From Tillandsia leiboldiana (taxonomy: Eukaryota > Streptophyta > Magnoliopsida > Poales > Bromeliaceae): DNA of 64,000 bases. The notes beneath the pieces are model-generated. The model was not told where the DNA came from and searched no databases. It worked only from the letters and a program-made list of their open reading frames with translations. Shown here piece by piece: positions 32,623 to 44,589 of the stretch. Location: positions 16,153-80,152 of the forward strand of contig JAQNDB010000507.1 in assembly GCA_029204045.2 (NCBI GenBank). Reading direction: 5' to 3'. The translations under genes and the position numbers were made by a program. How positions within the stretch are numbered: the stretch's first letter is position 1; each line of letters opens with the position of its first letter.

Positions 32623-35600
32623 TGTAGTAACCATGATTTTAAAATCCAGAATTCAGATTTAAATAAATTCCAGAATTATTTAAATAGCAAAAATTGGTAG
32701 ATAGTAGTGCAACAGTGGCCCTAAAATGTCGACTTTTGATCGGGGTCTGATCTGGAAAATCCGAGATCACCATTGCGATCGTCTCGTCGAAACATAGAAG
32801 TTTCATATTCATATGTTTTCGATCCGACGGTCGGATCTTCCAGAAATCAGAAATCAAAAAGCGGGCCCCGCGACTTAAAGTGAATAGTAACCCTCGGTTT
32901 TTAATCCCTCGCTTTCACTAATGGCCGAACCACTATCTAGAGTTTTAACCTAGAGGTATGAGTAATGGATCCTAGCTATTTTCGACGTTCTGAGCGCAAT
33001 GGCACTGACGGATTTCGCGTTTGGCGACCCGGGTGCATCGAAGTGCGTGCCACGCGCTATATTGAGTCGAACTTTATGGAACGACTTTTAATCCGGGCGT
33101 CGAACGAACCAAACAGATACGCTACCTGACAAGTCTCGACGAGCCGGACGTCGTGGCGAAGTCCATTTCGCAATTCGTCGAACGAATTTTCTTGAAATGC
33201 GTGAAATGCACCAAAAATGGAGTGTTTTCAATAAAATGTTAGTATTTTATGTATCTAAATTTAAGGGGCTTATAGGATAAGGTGTTGGGTGCAATTTGCA
33301 CCTACTGTGCAGACCCCGGATGAGTGGGTTATGTGTGAACCCGGTTTGAGAAGAGAATCTAAAAGAAAATTTGCATTAAATCCAAAGATGGCTTTTGGTC
33401 TTCTTTGGTGTGTACACGAGGAGTTGGTTGGGGAATCCTAGGCTTTTCTTGATCCTTTGTATCTCCCAGACCTGGCTTCGGATGCTGGGAACACTAAGGA
33501 CCAAACACCATTAGAGTTTAAGCCGAGAGAGAGAGAGAGGAGGGTGAAGGATTGGAGCAACTTGCTTCTGAACTTTCTGGAGGATCTTCTCGCAATCTGG
33601 GGAGCCTCTGCTACTTCCTGAACCAGCCCGAGGTGCTGATGACCAAAGGAACACCATCACCATTAGAGTAAACCAAGTAAGGGAGAGAAAGAAGAAGTTG
33701 GAACCAACTTCCATCAAGTTGGGTTTTGAAGTGCTCTTTGGCTTCCTCTGGATCCGTGGAGTAGTTCTGGAGGTTGCTGAGGTTGCGCGTGGAGAAAGAA
33801 CCCAGATTCCGGCTTCATCCCTTCTTCCCCGAGCTCGGCCAAGGTAAGAGTCCCTAACTGTTAGTTGTTAGCACCCTAGACCATATGCAGTAGAATTCCT
33901 AGGCCCTAAGAATGCTCCGTGCACAAGCCCGAGCTCCCATGCATAGCCGGTTGCCGGCGAGAGAATAATCTCGCCGGAAACCTAATATTGCTCCGCCTCA
34001 TCACAGCCCTGCAACCAGTGGACCGAATTGGGCCAAACTTGGTAGGCTCGGACTGTAGTGGATGAGGATGAACTCCACCAAATTTGGTGGAGTTTGATCA
34101 AGCAGGGAAGTGGCAGTTTGAAGCCCTAGCTTTCGGGATTATTGCAAGTTGGCCGAGCTTCTTGCTCCGGCGCCGGCGGGCTTCTCCGACGCCGGCCACA
34201 TGCCCAGAACTCTTCTAGGGACCGAGGGGAGTCCATCCATGCACTTGCATGGCAACCATGCAGCGCGGTTGAAGCACGGCCAAGATGGGTTCGAAATGGG
34301 ATCAAATCTCGGCCGCCGGCGTTCCGGCCATCTCCGGCCGGGGTGGGAAGGTCGGGAAGCTTTTTATGGACCAGAGGAAGCTTCCATGCAATTTAGAAGG
34401 CTTCCTATAGCCTCTGTAAAAATCCGCCATTAATGGGCTTGAGCTCCAAAATGGAGCTTTGCTCCCCGCCGCCGCCGCCGCATCCCGAGGCCAGCCAAGG
34501 GTATGGGAAGCTTCCAAGAGGCAAATGGCACCTATTGGTGCATTTGGTTGAGCCCCAGACCCTCTGGATGGAACATCACGAATTTCAAGAAAACTTGTCA
34601 TCTTCTTCCTCGAGCCAAGCCCAACTTGGAGGGTTTTCGAGTTGCTCCAGTTGAGGGGAAATGTTCCAGAATCTCTGGGGATCTAGTTGATCCAAGTTGG
34701 AAGCCCTCAGGTGCCCTGGTTGCAGAGAACCAAGTTTCCCATGGTGTTATGTGTATGTGTATGTAATATGCCCCTAAGATGTTTGATGAAATGCTTCAAT
34801 GAAGATTAAGTTGGAATTTGATGAAACTGTAAATATGAAACTTGCTCCAAATAGTCCCCTGAGCTCTGTGCTCACTTCAGTTCAAACAGAAACTGAGTGG
34901 ATTAAAGTTTGGTGCATTGTGAATTAGGGTGTAAGCTTGACCTTGGTTCTGCTTGAACCAGCACCCCTGGGCCTCAACCAGGGTGAGCACTGAGGTCCTG
35001 GCAGTGCCCAGACCAACTTTGATATACAAAATGTTCTTGTTTGAAGTTTAAATTAAAAGATGTAGTTGAATCAACCTTTTAGTGAAATGTTTAAATAAAA
35101 CATGGTTCCGGGCTGTTGGCGAAGTCGCGACAGTGCATTCCTAGCTAATTTGGGGTCACTGAACGCGATGCTCGCGTTAGAAACAGGGTTTGAAGTCCCG
35201 GAGAAACAAAATTCATTTGGGCTATGTTAGAGAGGGTTTTTATGGCCCGAAGTTTGCCTCGGGTTCCGTGCTGCTACAAATTGGTGAGCACGGTGTTCAG
35301 CGAGACATAAGTAACCTGCTGGAAGTGACGGAATGTTAAAATGATTTTCCAGTTGAAAGAACGAGCGAAAACAGTGCTCAAATGGCACTAAAATGTAATT
35401 TCTGAAAACTTTAAGGGTTTTAATGCAAAATAGACAATGTGTACTGGTTAGTAAAATGTTTAAATGATTCCTAAGCTTTTCGTTGGGAATCCATCGGCTT
35501 TCGTTGAGCGGAAATCGGATAACAGTCCGAGAATCGGCAAAATCGTCGATTTTACGGTGTCTAGGTTACAGTTAGAATAACTAAGAAGGTTTTAAATTGA

Positions 35601-37710
35601 TCTGGGCTTAGGTTAGAGTTAGCGGGACTGAATTGATCCCTGATTGGTGATTTTTGATCCAGGTTGATTCAGTTTGCCCCTGGAGTTGAGCATTTAGAGA
35701 ATTACAGATTAATTGCCTGCGCATTGACAGGTGGGTTTAACTTCGGTCCGAGATCTTTTCGGCCCTCGGTGTACGGTATTGGTTGGACTCCTGTTTTTGG
35801 TACCTAGTTTATCTTGAGCCTGTCTGCCTTTGGTTACAATATATATTACTGTTAGTTGCTTTGGCTGATTGGCCATTTCGTAGTTGCACTCCTATACTTG
35901 ATTATTATATTGATCTACCAATGCTTGAGCCTACCTTCCTTTGATTCAGTTATTTGCTACGTCATACCTGCTTTATGCCTGATTATGATCTTCTTTAGTG
36001 ATCTTTACCATATCTGCTGATTAGTTGTTTCCAGTGGTTATATTATTGCTCTACATATTGCCATGCCTGTTTGGTCATCTGATAGTTGAGCTACGCCTGT
36101 TATCAGTTCTATTCTGCCTTACATGATTATTCTTAGTGCCTCTGGTATTTATATCTTATCTTGGAACATTTCCATGGTTGATGAGTAAGCCTGTTTGTCC
36201 TGTCGATCAAATGATACACTGCTGAGCACATAGATTTGTTTAACTGATGTTTTTACCGAGCTTCGTAGGGTCGCCGGAGTCTGTTCTTGTTTGATAGGAC
36301 AAAGGCAATTGCTCTGCGAGGTTTGGAAACCCAAGCTTCGTAGTGTCGCCTGAGTCTGTTCTTGTTTGATAGGACGAGGGCAATGCTCTTCGGGGTGTGG
36401 ACTTTTCAAAACAGTTTTCTTAAAAATATGTGTTTAAGTTTTGTATTATTTGGTTGGTCTGCATGATTGAGTTGAGTTTTTCGGTTGAGCTTATGCTGAG
36501 TTGAGATTTGCCTTGGTCTTGCATATGAGTTGAGATTCAGTTGATTTGGTTATTGCATCCCAGTGGGGATTTCCCGGCTTGTTGCCGATTACCCGGTCAG
36601 TGGACCGCCAGTTTGAGCATTTGCACATGATTCGCCCGCACCGTTGTTCTTCACGTACACTAGCGGACTGATCCCCCGTAGCGGTGTACTTTACCGGTAA
36701 AGTGGTTAGCTGAGGCAACCCGTGACCCTAGTTTGGGGAATGTCAACCAGGTGGTGCCAAGAGGGCAGCCTCGCCTGAGGTCTTTGCGAAGACCAAAATG
36801 GTAGCTTGTGATTGGGTCTTTGCGTTTTCATCTATTTGATGCATGTGTTGATTCTTTGATTCTTTGATCTGGCTTCTAGTTATCTACCTTTATATGATTC
36901 TATGTGATGCCTCTGATTATAGTTTCATTGTTATCTTGCTGATTGTCCTAACTCCTTGATGTGTTGATTATCCTGATACATGTTTTCAATTCTGCTAAAA
37001 AATTATCTCCTATGCTTGTACCCAGATTATGAGTTTTGCCTTCTTTACAGCACCAGTTATATATATATCTGCTTTACCCTAACCCCTGGTCTATTGCATA
37101 TGTTGCCTGTTCAGCCTGCTTTTATCATAACTCATGATTTTGCTATCCTCGAATTAAATACAGTTCCATGATTATATTTCTGCACAACCTAACTGGGATT
37201 ATATATCTGTTGATCTTCATGATTGCCTATCTGATTATTCTAACCCCTGATTATTACTATCCTCTAGTATTGTATACCAGTAGGTACGATCTGCTATTTC
37301 TCGGCTCGTCGTGCCCACTGGGATACACTCCGGTGTATCTCACACCCTCGGGTGACTGTGTTTCAGGCCGAGCGGGTGCTGGGATGTCGGGACGTGTTGG
37401 TGAGATTCCGTGTTAGATGCTGACCCTGGACAGCCGAAAGTTCATGTATTATTTGATGTTAAAGGAAAGAGTTGTAATTCAGATGTAAATAATTGTAAAG
37501 TTAATTGTAACTTTTGCATGTAGTTGTACGTAGTTAGTACTCTGATGATTGTTGCCAAGCTAGCCGTGCATATATAGAAAAGGCTCAATTCCATTGGGGA
37601 TTGGGACTCTTCTATATATGTGGCGGTCTGTCATTGCCCTGGTTGTTTTTGCAACTCTGATTTTAAAAAAAAAAAATTTATACACTAGTTTTTGGACTCG
37701 GGGCGTGACA
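32623..37710 (+). repeat. 3' LTR of D
   Basis: 5088 bp, ends TGTAGTAACC...GGGCGTGACA. It holds the tandem structured block (36257-36400) and the inverted repeat (37569-37620). No gene. Confidence 0.92.
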
Positions 37711-37969
37711 CTTTGTGCCTCAGTCGGTATCTCCTCCTCCGACACCAGAAATCATGACAACCAACGACAACAAGCCTACTTCATCCTCTTCAGAATCGTC
37801 AAGCACAAAGGTATGTTTTCGTTGTAATTTTGCAGGGCACATTGAAAGAAATTGCAAGATTGGAGCTCAAAGATCAAATCAACCACATCTTGCAACTACT
37901 ACCAATAAGTTCACTCCCCGGAATTCAAAGAAGGATTTTCCTAAAGAAAAGGACATTGGTAGTACTTCA
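37711..37969 (+). pseudogene. gag: copia C gag, middle piece between D and E
   Basis: Resumes the gag of C with the second knuckle CFRCNFAGHIERNC (about 37816-37857) and runs to ...DIGSTS, where E is inserted. It is open in frame and almost the same as copia B 14582-14839. Confidence 0.9.
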
Positions 37970-38298
37970 TGTTACGGCATTTTGGTATTGGCATATTTCG
38001 TGAGTCATGTCAGTGAGTTGAGTCGGAGTCTTAAAGGGATCAAATTGTCAATCAGCAATCAAAGACTTAGAAAAGATTCAACAAGAGCTCAAGTTGACAC
38101 TCAGTGTCTTGAATCTTGAAGATTGAAGTTGAAGAATTGTGGATCAGTTACATCAATCTCAAGAAGAAAGTATTCAAGAGGATCAGGTATGTTTAACTAA
38201 ATAATTGTGGTGATCCGAATACTTTCTTATAGTGTAGAAACACTTGGATGAACGTTTAATTGCATAATAATCAAAAACTGGTGTTCGGACTTGTTCAG

Positions 38299-38520
38299 GA
38301 TCCGGATCAGAGCCAACGATCCGGATCCCGAAGGTTGTTGCTTCATACAAGACTTCGATCCGGATCCTTGCAATTTCCGATCCGGATCCCGAATGTTAAG
38401 TTTTCTGATTTGTATGAACGATCCGGATCGGGCCTTGCAATCCGGATCCCGAACCCTTGGTTTTCTGGAATCGTCAATCTCGTTACGACGATCCGGATCG
38501 CAATAAATCTGATCCGGATC
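38299..38520 (+). promoter_or_regulatory. eight GATCCGGATC palindromes, E 5' LTR
   Basis: Four pairs upstream of the TATA box; 3' LTR copy at 43326-43547, where one motif reads GATTCGGATC. Confidence 0.87.
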
Positions 38521-38844
38521 GCCGTCCTGAAAATTTCCAGATAAGGTATGTTTTTGATTCTTATCTCTTTCCAAAGGTTTCTAAACTATAAATAGACATT
38601 TAGGGTTTCTCAAAAACGTGGGAGCTACGGCCGATCTTTTTATAAAACTCTTGAGAGCAACCCTAGAGGCTAGGTTTTCATCGTTCTTCTTTATAGCCTC
38701 TTTTAGGTCAATTCGATGGTTCTTTCAAGAACATATCTTTTGTCGAATTGATCTAATCTTTGCTTAGAGATTTCTTCTACGGTTCTTCATTGATAATCTA
38801 AGCAAAGGATCACCATCGAAGTCAATATTCTTATCGACTGAGTT

Positions 38845-38933
38845 TGCGTCGTGGATTCGACGTGGCATCGTGGATTCGGTGTGCTAAAGGCGTTTCGTGG
38901 ATTCGAAGCGTGCGTTCGTGGATTCGAACGTGA
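38845..38933 (+). repeat. array of four TGGATT-loop hairpins, E 5' LTR
   Basis: The stems, left/right, are CGTCG/CGACG, GCATCG/CGGTGT, GCGTTTCG/CGAAGCGT and TGCGTTCG/CGAACGTG. The last three contain G-U pairs, which fold as RNA but not as well as DNA, so they point to a transcript-level structure. The 3' LTR copy (43872-43960) is the same. Confidence 0.87.
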
Positions 38934-39167
38934 GCAGTGGACGTGCAAAATCGGTGGAGCGCGAGGTCCAAGAAATTGAAGGAGGGGTTAAATCCGTGGA
39001 GACGGTAATCACCTTGTTATTCTTCTTTTCTTAGGGATTGTTATTGCGCGGATATCCAACCGGTCAGCGCAAGGTCCGAAGAAGCTGAAGGAGGGGTTGA
39101 GTCCGTGGAGTCGGTAATCACCTTGTTATTCTTCTATTCTTAGTGGATTGTTATTGCATGTTGGTCC

Positions 39168-39199
39168 CGTGGTTTTTCTCCTGGATTGGAGTTTCCACG
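39168..39199 (+). other. end hairpin of E 5' LTR with TGGATT loop
   Basis: CGTGG...CCACG encloses CTCC-tggatt-GGAG. In B, C and the solo LTR the same inner hairpin has another loop (ggtgat or tgtgac); in E the loop has become the array's hexamer. The 3' LTR copy is at 44195-44226. Confidence 0.8.
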
Positions 39200-39342
39200 T
39201 AAATCTCGGTGTGCTGTTTTTATTTTCCGCATTGGTTTTTATTTTGCACTGAGATTGAGTTTTTAAGTATTACACCTATTCACCCCCCCTCTAGTTGTTT
39301 GATAGTACCTATTTAGATCCTTATTACATATAACCCAACAAT

Positions 39343-39354
39343 TGGTATCAGAGA
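39343..39354 (+). promoter_or_regulatory. primer-binding site of E
   Basis: TGGTATCAGAGA, two bases after the LTR end. Confidence 0.92.
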
Positions 39355-39377
39355 GGGTTTTAGGTTTATCTATCTTG

Positions 39378-41336
39378 ATGGGTGAAAGTGGTAATATTTA
39401 TAGACCTCCTCTTTTTGATGGGACTAATTATGCTTATTGGAAAGTGCGGATGAGAGCTTTTCTCATCGCAATTGATGAGCGAGTATGGCAATCCGTGGAA
39501 TGCGGTTGGGTGCATCCTGTTGAGGAAGTAGGAAATTCTACTACCCCAAAACCTCGCTCTAGATGGTCCAAAGAGGAATTTGAAAGATCTTCTTACAATG
39601 GGAAAGGTATGAACGCTTTATTTAATTCTCTTTCCTCGACTGAGTTCACAAGAATTTCCGCGTGTGAAACCGCGAAGGAAATTTGGGATATTCTCAAAAT
39701 TACACATGAGGGTACTAATCTTGTAAAAATTCAAAAGCTCCAGATGCTTACAAGTCAATTTGACTCTATTCATATGGAAGGGCATGAATTGTTTACAGAT
39801 TATTACACTAGACTTCAAGATGTAATAAATACATGTGCTAATTTAGGAGAAAAGATCCCGGAGTCGAAAATTGTAAGAAAGATACTTCGGACTCTTCCGG
39901 AACGGTTTAGGGCAAAGGTTACCGCCATTGAAACCGTTAGTCATCCGGATGAGATGAGTGTAGAGGAATTAGTAGGTGCTTTGCAAACTTATGAAATGAC
40001 TTTTCCTACTAATCAAGTTTCTTCCAAGTCTTCTTCTAAGCTTACAGGTATTGCATTCAAATCAACAAAGGAAGAAGATAGCGAATCAAGTTCCGACGAT
40101 GAAATCTCTTTTGCCGATTTTGAAGAACAATTGGCGCGGATCGTAAAGAAATTTCGTCGAAAATTTTGGAAGAATCGAACCGATGGATCTTCATCCATGA
40201 AATCTTCTAAAGGATCATCGGGTTCTAAATCCTCTAAACTCAAAAGCTTTGCAAAACCTTCTAAAGAAAAAGAAAAAGATGATTTCGAAGGGGAAATCCA
40301 ATGCTATCGATGCAAAGGCTACGGCCATTTTTCAATGGATTGTCCTTCTAAGAAATCATATAAAAAGAAGGCTTTGCAAGCGAAAACTTGGGACGATTCT
40401 ACTTCTAATGAATCGACCTCAAGTATAGAGGAAAAAATCGTTGCTTCTCATGCCTCTCATTTTCCCTCTTCAAATAATTGTTTATCATCTTTAGTCACTG
40501 ACTCTACTCCTTTGTTTTTGTATGAAACATCAACAACCGGCGGAGAGTCATCAAGTGAGGGGGAGTCGGACGAGGAAGAACTCGTTGAGGCATATCAACA
40601 ACTTCTTGCGGAATCTAAGAAGATGGCCAAACATATCAAGAAGTTGAGAAAGCAACGACTTGAGAATCAAGACGAGAATCATGCTTTAAAGATCAAACTT
40701 CATGATCTCGAGGAGGAACGAGAGCTTTTATTGAATAATAATAAAATCCTCCAAGAAAAGATAAATCAATCGGAAACGGTCGTTAATTCCCATATTGACA
40801 AGATTGATTTTCTAGAAAAACAGTTTGAGGAAATACATGTCACCAATCAAGCATTGACCAAGCAAGTTCATCAACTTAAATCCGACATACAAAGGATTTC
40901 AACCGGTTCCAAGAAACTTGAATGTATGTCCGGATTAGGTCAAACAAGCAAGGTTGGTTTGGGATTCAAAAAGAACCAAACTGTGAATGCTTCAAGTTCC
41001 ACAATGAAATTGAAAGGAAGAACTTGTCACTTATGTGGACTTGAAGGACATTTGGTGAGGGATTGCCCGAAAAAGAGAAAGAAAAATCCTTCGGCAACTT
41101 CATCTACGGAGCGGACTCAACGGACTCAAAAGACACATCAAGTCAAAAGAGTTCACTCAATCCATCAAAGGTCCGAGCCACATCATCAATCATACAAGTG
41201 GATCATTGCAAGGCAAAGACCTAAGGTGGATCAACAGTCAAAGCGGACAACCCCCGGCCACAACGAATCAAGACAACCCAAAATCCAGCGATTTTGGATT
41301 CGGAAAGGTGATATCTTTCCTTGTCTTAAGTTCTAA
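39378..41336 (+). CDS. gag: E Gag protein
   Basis: A 652-residue intact frame, the only coding sequence of E. The start is MGESGNIYRPPLFDGTNYAYWK, which lines up with the Gag starts of A-C; an upstream in-frame ATG would add 12 unsupported residues. It has a copia gag domain, an acidic serine stretch, knuckle CYRCKGYGHFSMDC at residue 309, a coiled coil of about 130 residues, a second knuckle CHLCGLEGHLVRDC at residue 550, and a basic tail ending RKGDIFPCLKF. The tail matches the point where A goes on into protease, so the frame stops where pol would start. An intact gag without pol suggests selection for Gag or recent descent from an active source. Confidence 0.93.
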   Translation: MGESGNIYRPPLFDGTNYAYWKVRMRAFLIAIDERVWQSVECGWVHPVEEVGNSTTPKPRSRWSKEEFERSSYNGKGMNALFNSLSSTEFTRISACETAKEIWDILKITHEGTNLVKIQKLQMLTSQFDSIHMEGHELFTDYYTRLQDVINTCANLGEKIPESKIVRKILRTLPERFRAKVTAIETVSHPDEMSVEELVGALQTYEMTFPTNQVSSKSSSKLTGIAFKSTKEEDSESSSDDEISFADFEEQLARIVKKFRRKFWKNRTDGSSSMKSSKGSSGSKSSKLKSFAKPSKEKEKDDFEGEIQCYRCKGYGHFSMDCPSKKSYKKKALQAKTWDDSTSNESTSSIEEKIVASHASHFPSSNNCLSSLVTDSTPLFLYETSTTGGESSSEGESDEEELVEAYQQLLAESKKMAKHIKKLRKQRLENQDENHALKIKLHDLEEERELLLNNNKILQEKINQSETVVNSHIDKIDFLEKQFEEIHVTNQALTKQVHQLKSDIQRISTGSKKLECMSGLGQTSKVGLGFKKNQTVNASSSTMKLKGRTCHLCGLEGHLVRDCPKKRKKNPSATSSTERTQRTQKTHQVKRVHSIHQRSEPHHQSYKWIIARQRPKVDQQSKRTTPGHNESRQPKIQRFWIRKGDIFPCLKF

Positions 41337-42996
41337 ATAGCTTATGACTGTATGTAATGCTTTGATTGGTTTTCCCTTCATATCTTTCTTAATCTTTGCA
41401 TTACATGTTTTTCAATGCTCTTCGTTTTTATACTTTGTTTTTGAACAAAAGGGTTTTTAATGAACAAGTGCATTGAATGAAAAGGGCTTTCACTTTCATT
41501 CACTCCAAATTAATTTTATATGGATTATCAACTTTACTTCATAATCATAATCTTGAAGATACTTCATTATAGGAGTTTTTGATATTATAAGCATCAAATT
41601 TTAGAAATCATGTGTGATCTTCAGATGCTTAATCTATCTCGGTTGTGTGAGTTCTTTGTGATAAACATGAGACAACCGATTGACTAAAATTTGGGATTTA
41701 ATTCTTTCACGTAAGAGATTGCCTTCTTACAAGGGTAAATAATTGAATTATGAAAGATGTGGAAAGAGTTACATCCGAAAGGAGTGTGAAAACTACCACC
41801 ACATGCTGGAAAGAGCTGCCACCCCGGTCGTCCGGTTTGTGTGTGAAGCTACCACATGTTATGGATGCTTGATAGTATTTTATGAGAAAATCTTTAGTTG
41901 AAGCATTTGGAGATTTATATGCAAAACTCTTATATTTTGAACAATCTCCTGGTTGGTATAAGGTGGAATAGTTGAAAGATGCTCAAAGAGCCACCCTTAG
42001 GTATTTTAGTGCTTATCTCAAATTTGAAAGGGTAAGAAATCAAATTGATGTCATTTGGAAATCTCTGTAAGTCATCTTTGTAAATCCGTTACATCTTGAT
42101 AGAGTTTGGATCTCAAGATTATTTTTGATGACTTGTGTTTGATGAATATAACATGAAAAACGGTTTATAATGTTTTACCTTTATTTTTCATGATTTTGGA
42201 GTAAATCTTTTTAATTTTGTGAAATTAATTGGATTGAATGACATCTGTGTGAATTCACTGTTTAAAGCACTTAAATTGATTTCTTGATGGAATACAAATC
42301 GGTATTTGAAAAGATTCTAAAATCTGGATTTGTTTCAAGAAATTATTTGATTTTTGCTTTCTGGTATAGGTACGGAATCTGCATTTTTGTTATATACCAG
42401 AACTGAGTTTTTATCTCTCTTTCTCTATGAACTAATATTGTTAGTGATTTACTTTTGTCTAGTATGTTCACTGTTTGACAATTTGTGACAAAAAGGGGGA
42501 GAAGAGAAATGATCGGAGATGAGATCATCAAGAGAGTACAAACGAAAATGAAAAAAATGGGGGAGAACGGAAAATGATGATCGTATCACAAAGGGGGAGA
42601 ACATAGATGCTCAAGAACATGGAGAACATGGAAAACATGTTAGAGATGCTCAAGATAGGGGGAGACAAAGAAAAAATTGAAAGAGCCGAAAAACAAAAGA
42701 ACCAAAAGGAAGACGGATCAAATGTAGGATTTTAATTTCTAACAATTAACGTTTGATTTTGTTTGGAGTTTTGTTTTGCAGGAATTACATCACTTTAAGA
42801 CTCCAAGTCCTAAGTCATAGAGTATGTTCTAGGACTGTTTGGTTCAAATGTAATTTTGTATTTATTGGATCTTTCACGCAAAGAAAATCAATGTTTTGGT
42901 GATGACATTGAGTTTCGATTTTTTGGTTTAAGATGAGTGACTTGAGCGCTTTTATGTATTTTTGGGTTTTGTCACGAAATTGCCAAAGGGGGAGAT
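41337..42996 (+). other. E 3' noncoding region
   Basis: 1.66 kb without a supported gene. It holds the conserved block (41753-42000) and several PPT-like purine runs (about 42485-42500, 42557, 42590 and 42651) before the true PPT AAAGGGGGAGAT at 42985-42996. Confidence 0.8.
41753..42000 (+). ncRNA. conserved structured noncoding block, E
   Basis: Same words in the same order as copia B 17871-18105, although the flanks have diverged. The central hairpin is CCGG-tcgt-CCGG (CTCGG-tcgt-CCGAG in B), a paired change. Confidence 0.6.
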
Positions 42997-44367
42997 TGTT
43001 ACGGCATTTTGGTATTGGCATATTTCGTGAGTCATGTCAGTGAGTTGAGTCGGAGTCTTAAAGGGATCAAATTGTCAATCAGCAATCAAAGACTTAGAAA
43101 AGATTCAACAAGAGCTCAAGTTGACACTCAGTGTCTTGAATCTTGAAGATTGAAGTTGAAGAATTGTGGATCAGTTACATCAATCTCAAGAAGAAAGTAT
43201 TCAAGAGGATCAGGTATGTTTAACTAAATAATTGTGGTGATCCGAATACTTTCTTATAGTGTAGAAACACTTGGATGAACGTTTAATTGCATAATAATCA
43301 AAAACTGGTGTTCGGACTTGTTCAGGATCCGGATCAGAGCCAACGATCCGGATCCCGAAGGTTGTTGCTTCATACAAGACTTCGATCCGGATCCTTGCAA
43401 TTTCCGATCCGGATCCCGAATGTTAAGTTTTCTGATTTGTATGAACGATTCGGATCGGGCCTTGCAATCCGGATCCCGAACCCTTGGTTTTCTGGAATCG
43501 TCAATCTCGTTACGACGATCCGGATCGCAATAAATCTGATCCGGATCGCCGTCCTGAAAATTTCCAGATAAGGTATGTTTTTGATTCTTATCTCTTTCCA
43601 AAGGTTTCTAAACTATAAATAGACATTTAGGGTTTCTCAAAAACGTGGGAGCTACGGCCGATCTTTTTATAAAACTCTTGAGAGCAACCCTAGAGGCTAG
43701 GTTTTCATCGTTCTTCTTTATAGCCTCTTTTAGGTCAATTCGATGGTTCTTTCAAGAACATATCTTTTGTCGAATTGATCTAATCTTTGCTTAGAGATTT
43801 CTTCTACGGTTCTTCATTGATAATCTAAGCAAAGGATCACCATCGAAGTCAATATTCTTATCGACTGAGTTTGCGTCGTGGATTCGACGTGGCATCGTGG
43901 ATTCGGTGTGCTAAAGGCGTTTCGTGGATTCGAAGCGTGCGTTCGTGGATTCGAACGTGAGCAGTGGACGTGCAAAATCGGTGGAGCGCGAGGTCCAAGA
44001 AATTGAAGGAGGGGTTAAATCCGTGGAGACGGTAATCACCTTGTTATTCTTCTTTTCTTAGGGATTGTTATTGGGCGCATATCCAACCGGTCAGCGCAAG
44101 GTCCGAAGAAGCTGAAGGAGGGGTTGAGTCCGTGGAGTCGGTAATCACCTTGTTATTCTTCTATTCTTAGTGGATTGTTATTGCGTGTTGGTCCCGTGGT
44201 TTTTCTCCTGGATTGGAGTTTCCACGTAAATCTCGGTGTGCTGTTTTTATTTTCCGCATTGGTTTTTATTTTGCACTGAGATTGAGTTTTTAAGTATTAC
44301 ACCTATTCACCCCCCCTCTAGTTGTTTGATAGTACCTATTTAGATCCTTATTACATATAACCCAACA
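42997..44367 (+). repeat. 3' LTR of E
   Basis: 1371 bp, the same length as the 5' LTR, with about four substitutions noticed (one in a palindrome, two adjacent to a GCGC run, one at 44184). TATA 43614-43621, array 43872-43960. Confidence 0.95.
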
Positions 44368-44506
44368 CTTCAAATAAGACGATGACAAAAGAAAAAGACC
44401 AATCATGCAAGACGTCTTCATCAAGGAAAACTTCTCAACCATTGCCAACATACTCCAAAACTCAAAAGGTTTGGGTATGCAAAGGTGAAACCCCTCCTTG
44501 TCTTTA
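44368..44506 (+). pseudogene. gag: copia C gag, last piece
   Basis: Begins with the target copy cttca, then continues C gag to ...KVWVCKGETPPCL and a stop. The stop and the following bases match B, so the same deletion joins gag to mid-integrase. Confidence 0.88.
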
Positions 44507-44589
44507 ATCATTCTACGATTAAATCTTGTGTAGTTTATGTAGACTATTTTCTTTTCTTCTTTTTCTTTTGGCCGACCCGTCAACCATCC

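Larger units (their letters stand above)
27134..37710 (+). mobile_element. D: non-autonomous gypsy-like element, giant LTRs and 412-bp interior
   Basis: Two LTRs of about 5.08 kb (27134-32210 and 32623-37710) enclose only 412 bp with PBS and PPT region and no coding sequence. The LTR ends (TGTAGTAACC...GGGCGTGACA) and the phrase TTTCGGGGACGAAAC before the 3' LTR are gypsy-like, and the last bases resemble G. It landed in copia C gag. The target copy is ctttg on the right; on the left it reads ttttg, which looks like ctttg with one base lost. It resembles elements called LARDs, though in those the interior, not the LTR, is large. Confidence 0.9.
37970..39340 (+). repeat. 5' LTR of E
   Basis: TGTTACGGC...TAACCCAACA. 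Palindromes 38299-38520 (eight), TATA 38587-38594, hairpin array 38845-38933, end hairpin 39168-39199. A segment with gaaggaggggttgagtccgtgga-like wording is duplicated around 38980-39125. Confidence 0.95.
37970..44367 (+). mobile_element. E: gag-only copia element
   Basis: Complete 6398-bp element with two 1371-bp LTRs, PBS, one gag frame, a noncoding 3' part and PPT. The target copies cttca (37965-37969 and 44368-44372) are perfect. The LTRs differ at only about four sites that I saw, so it is young. It has no trace of protease, integrase or RT and must rely on enzymes from a relative. It is a separate subfamily from A-C: the gag is clearly diverged and the LTR has four array hairpins instead of eight. 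Confidence 0.95.
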
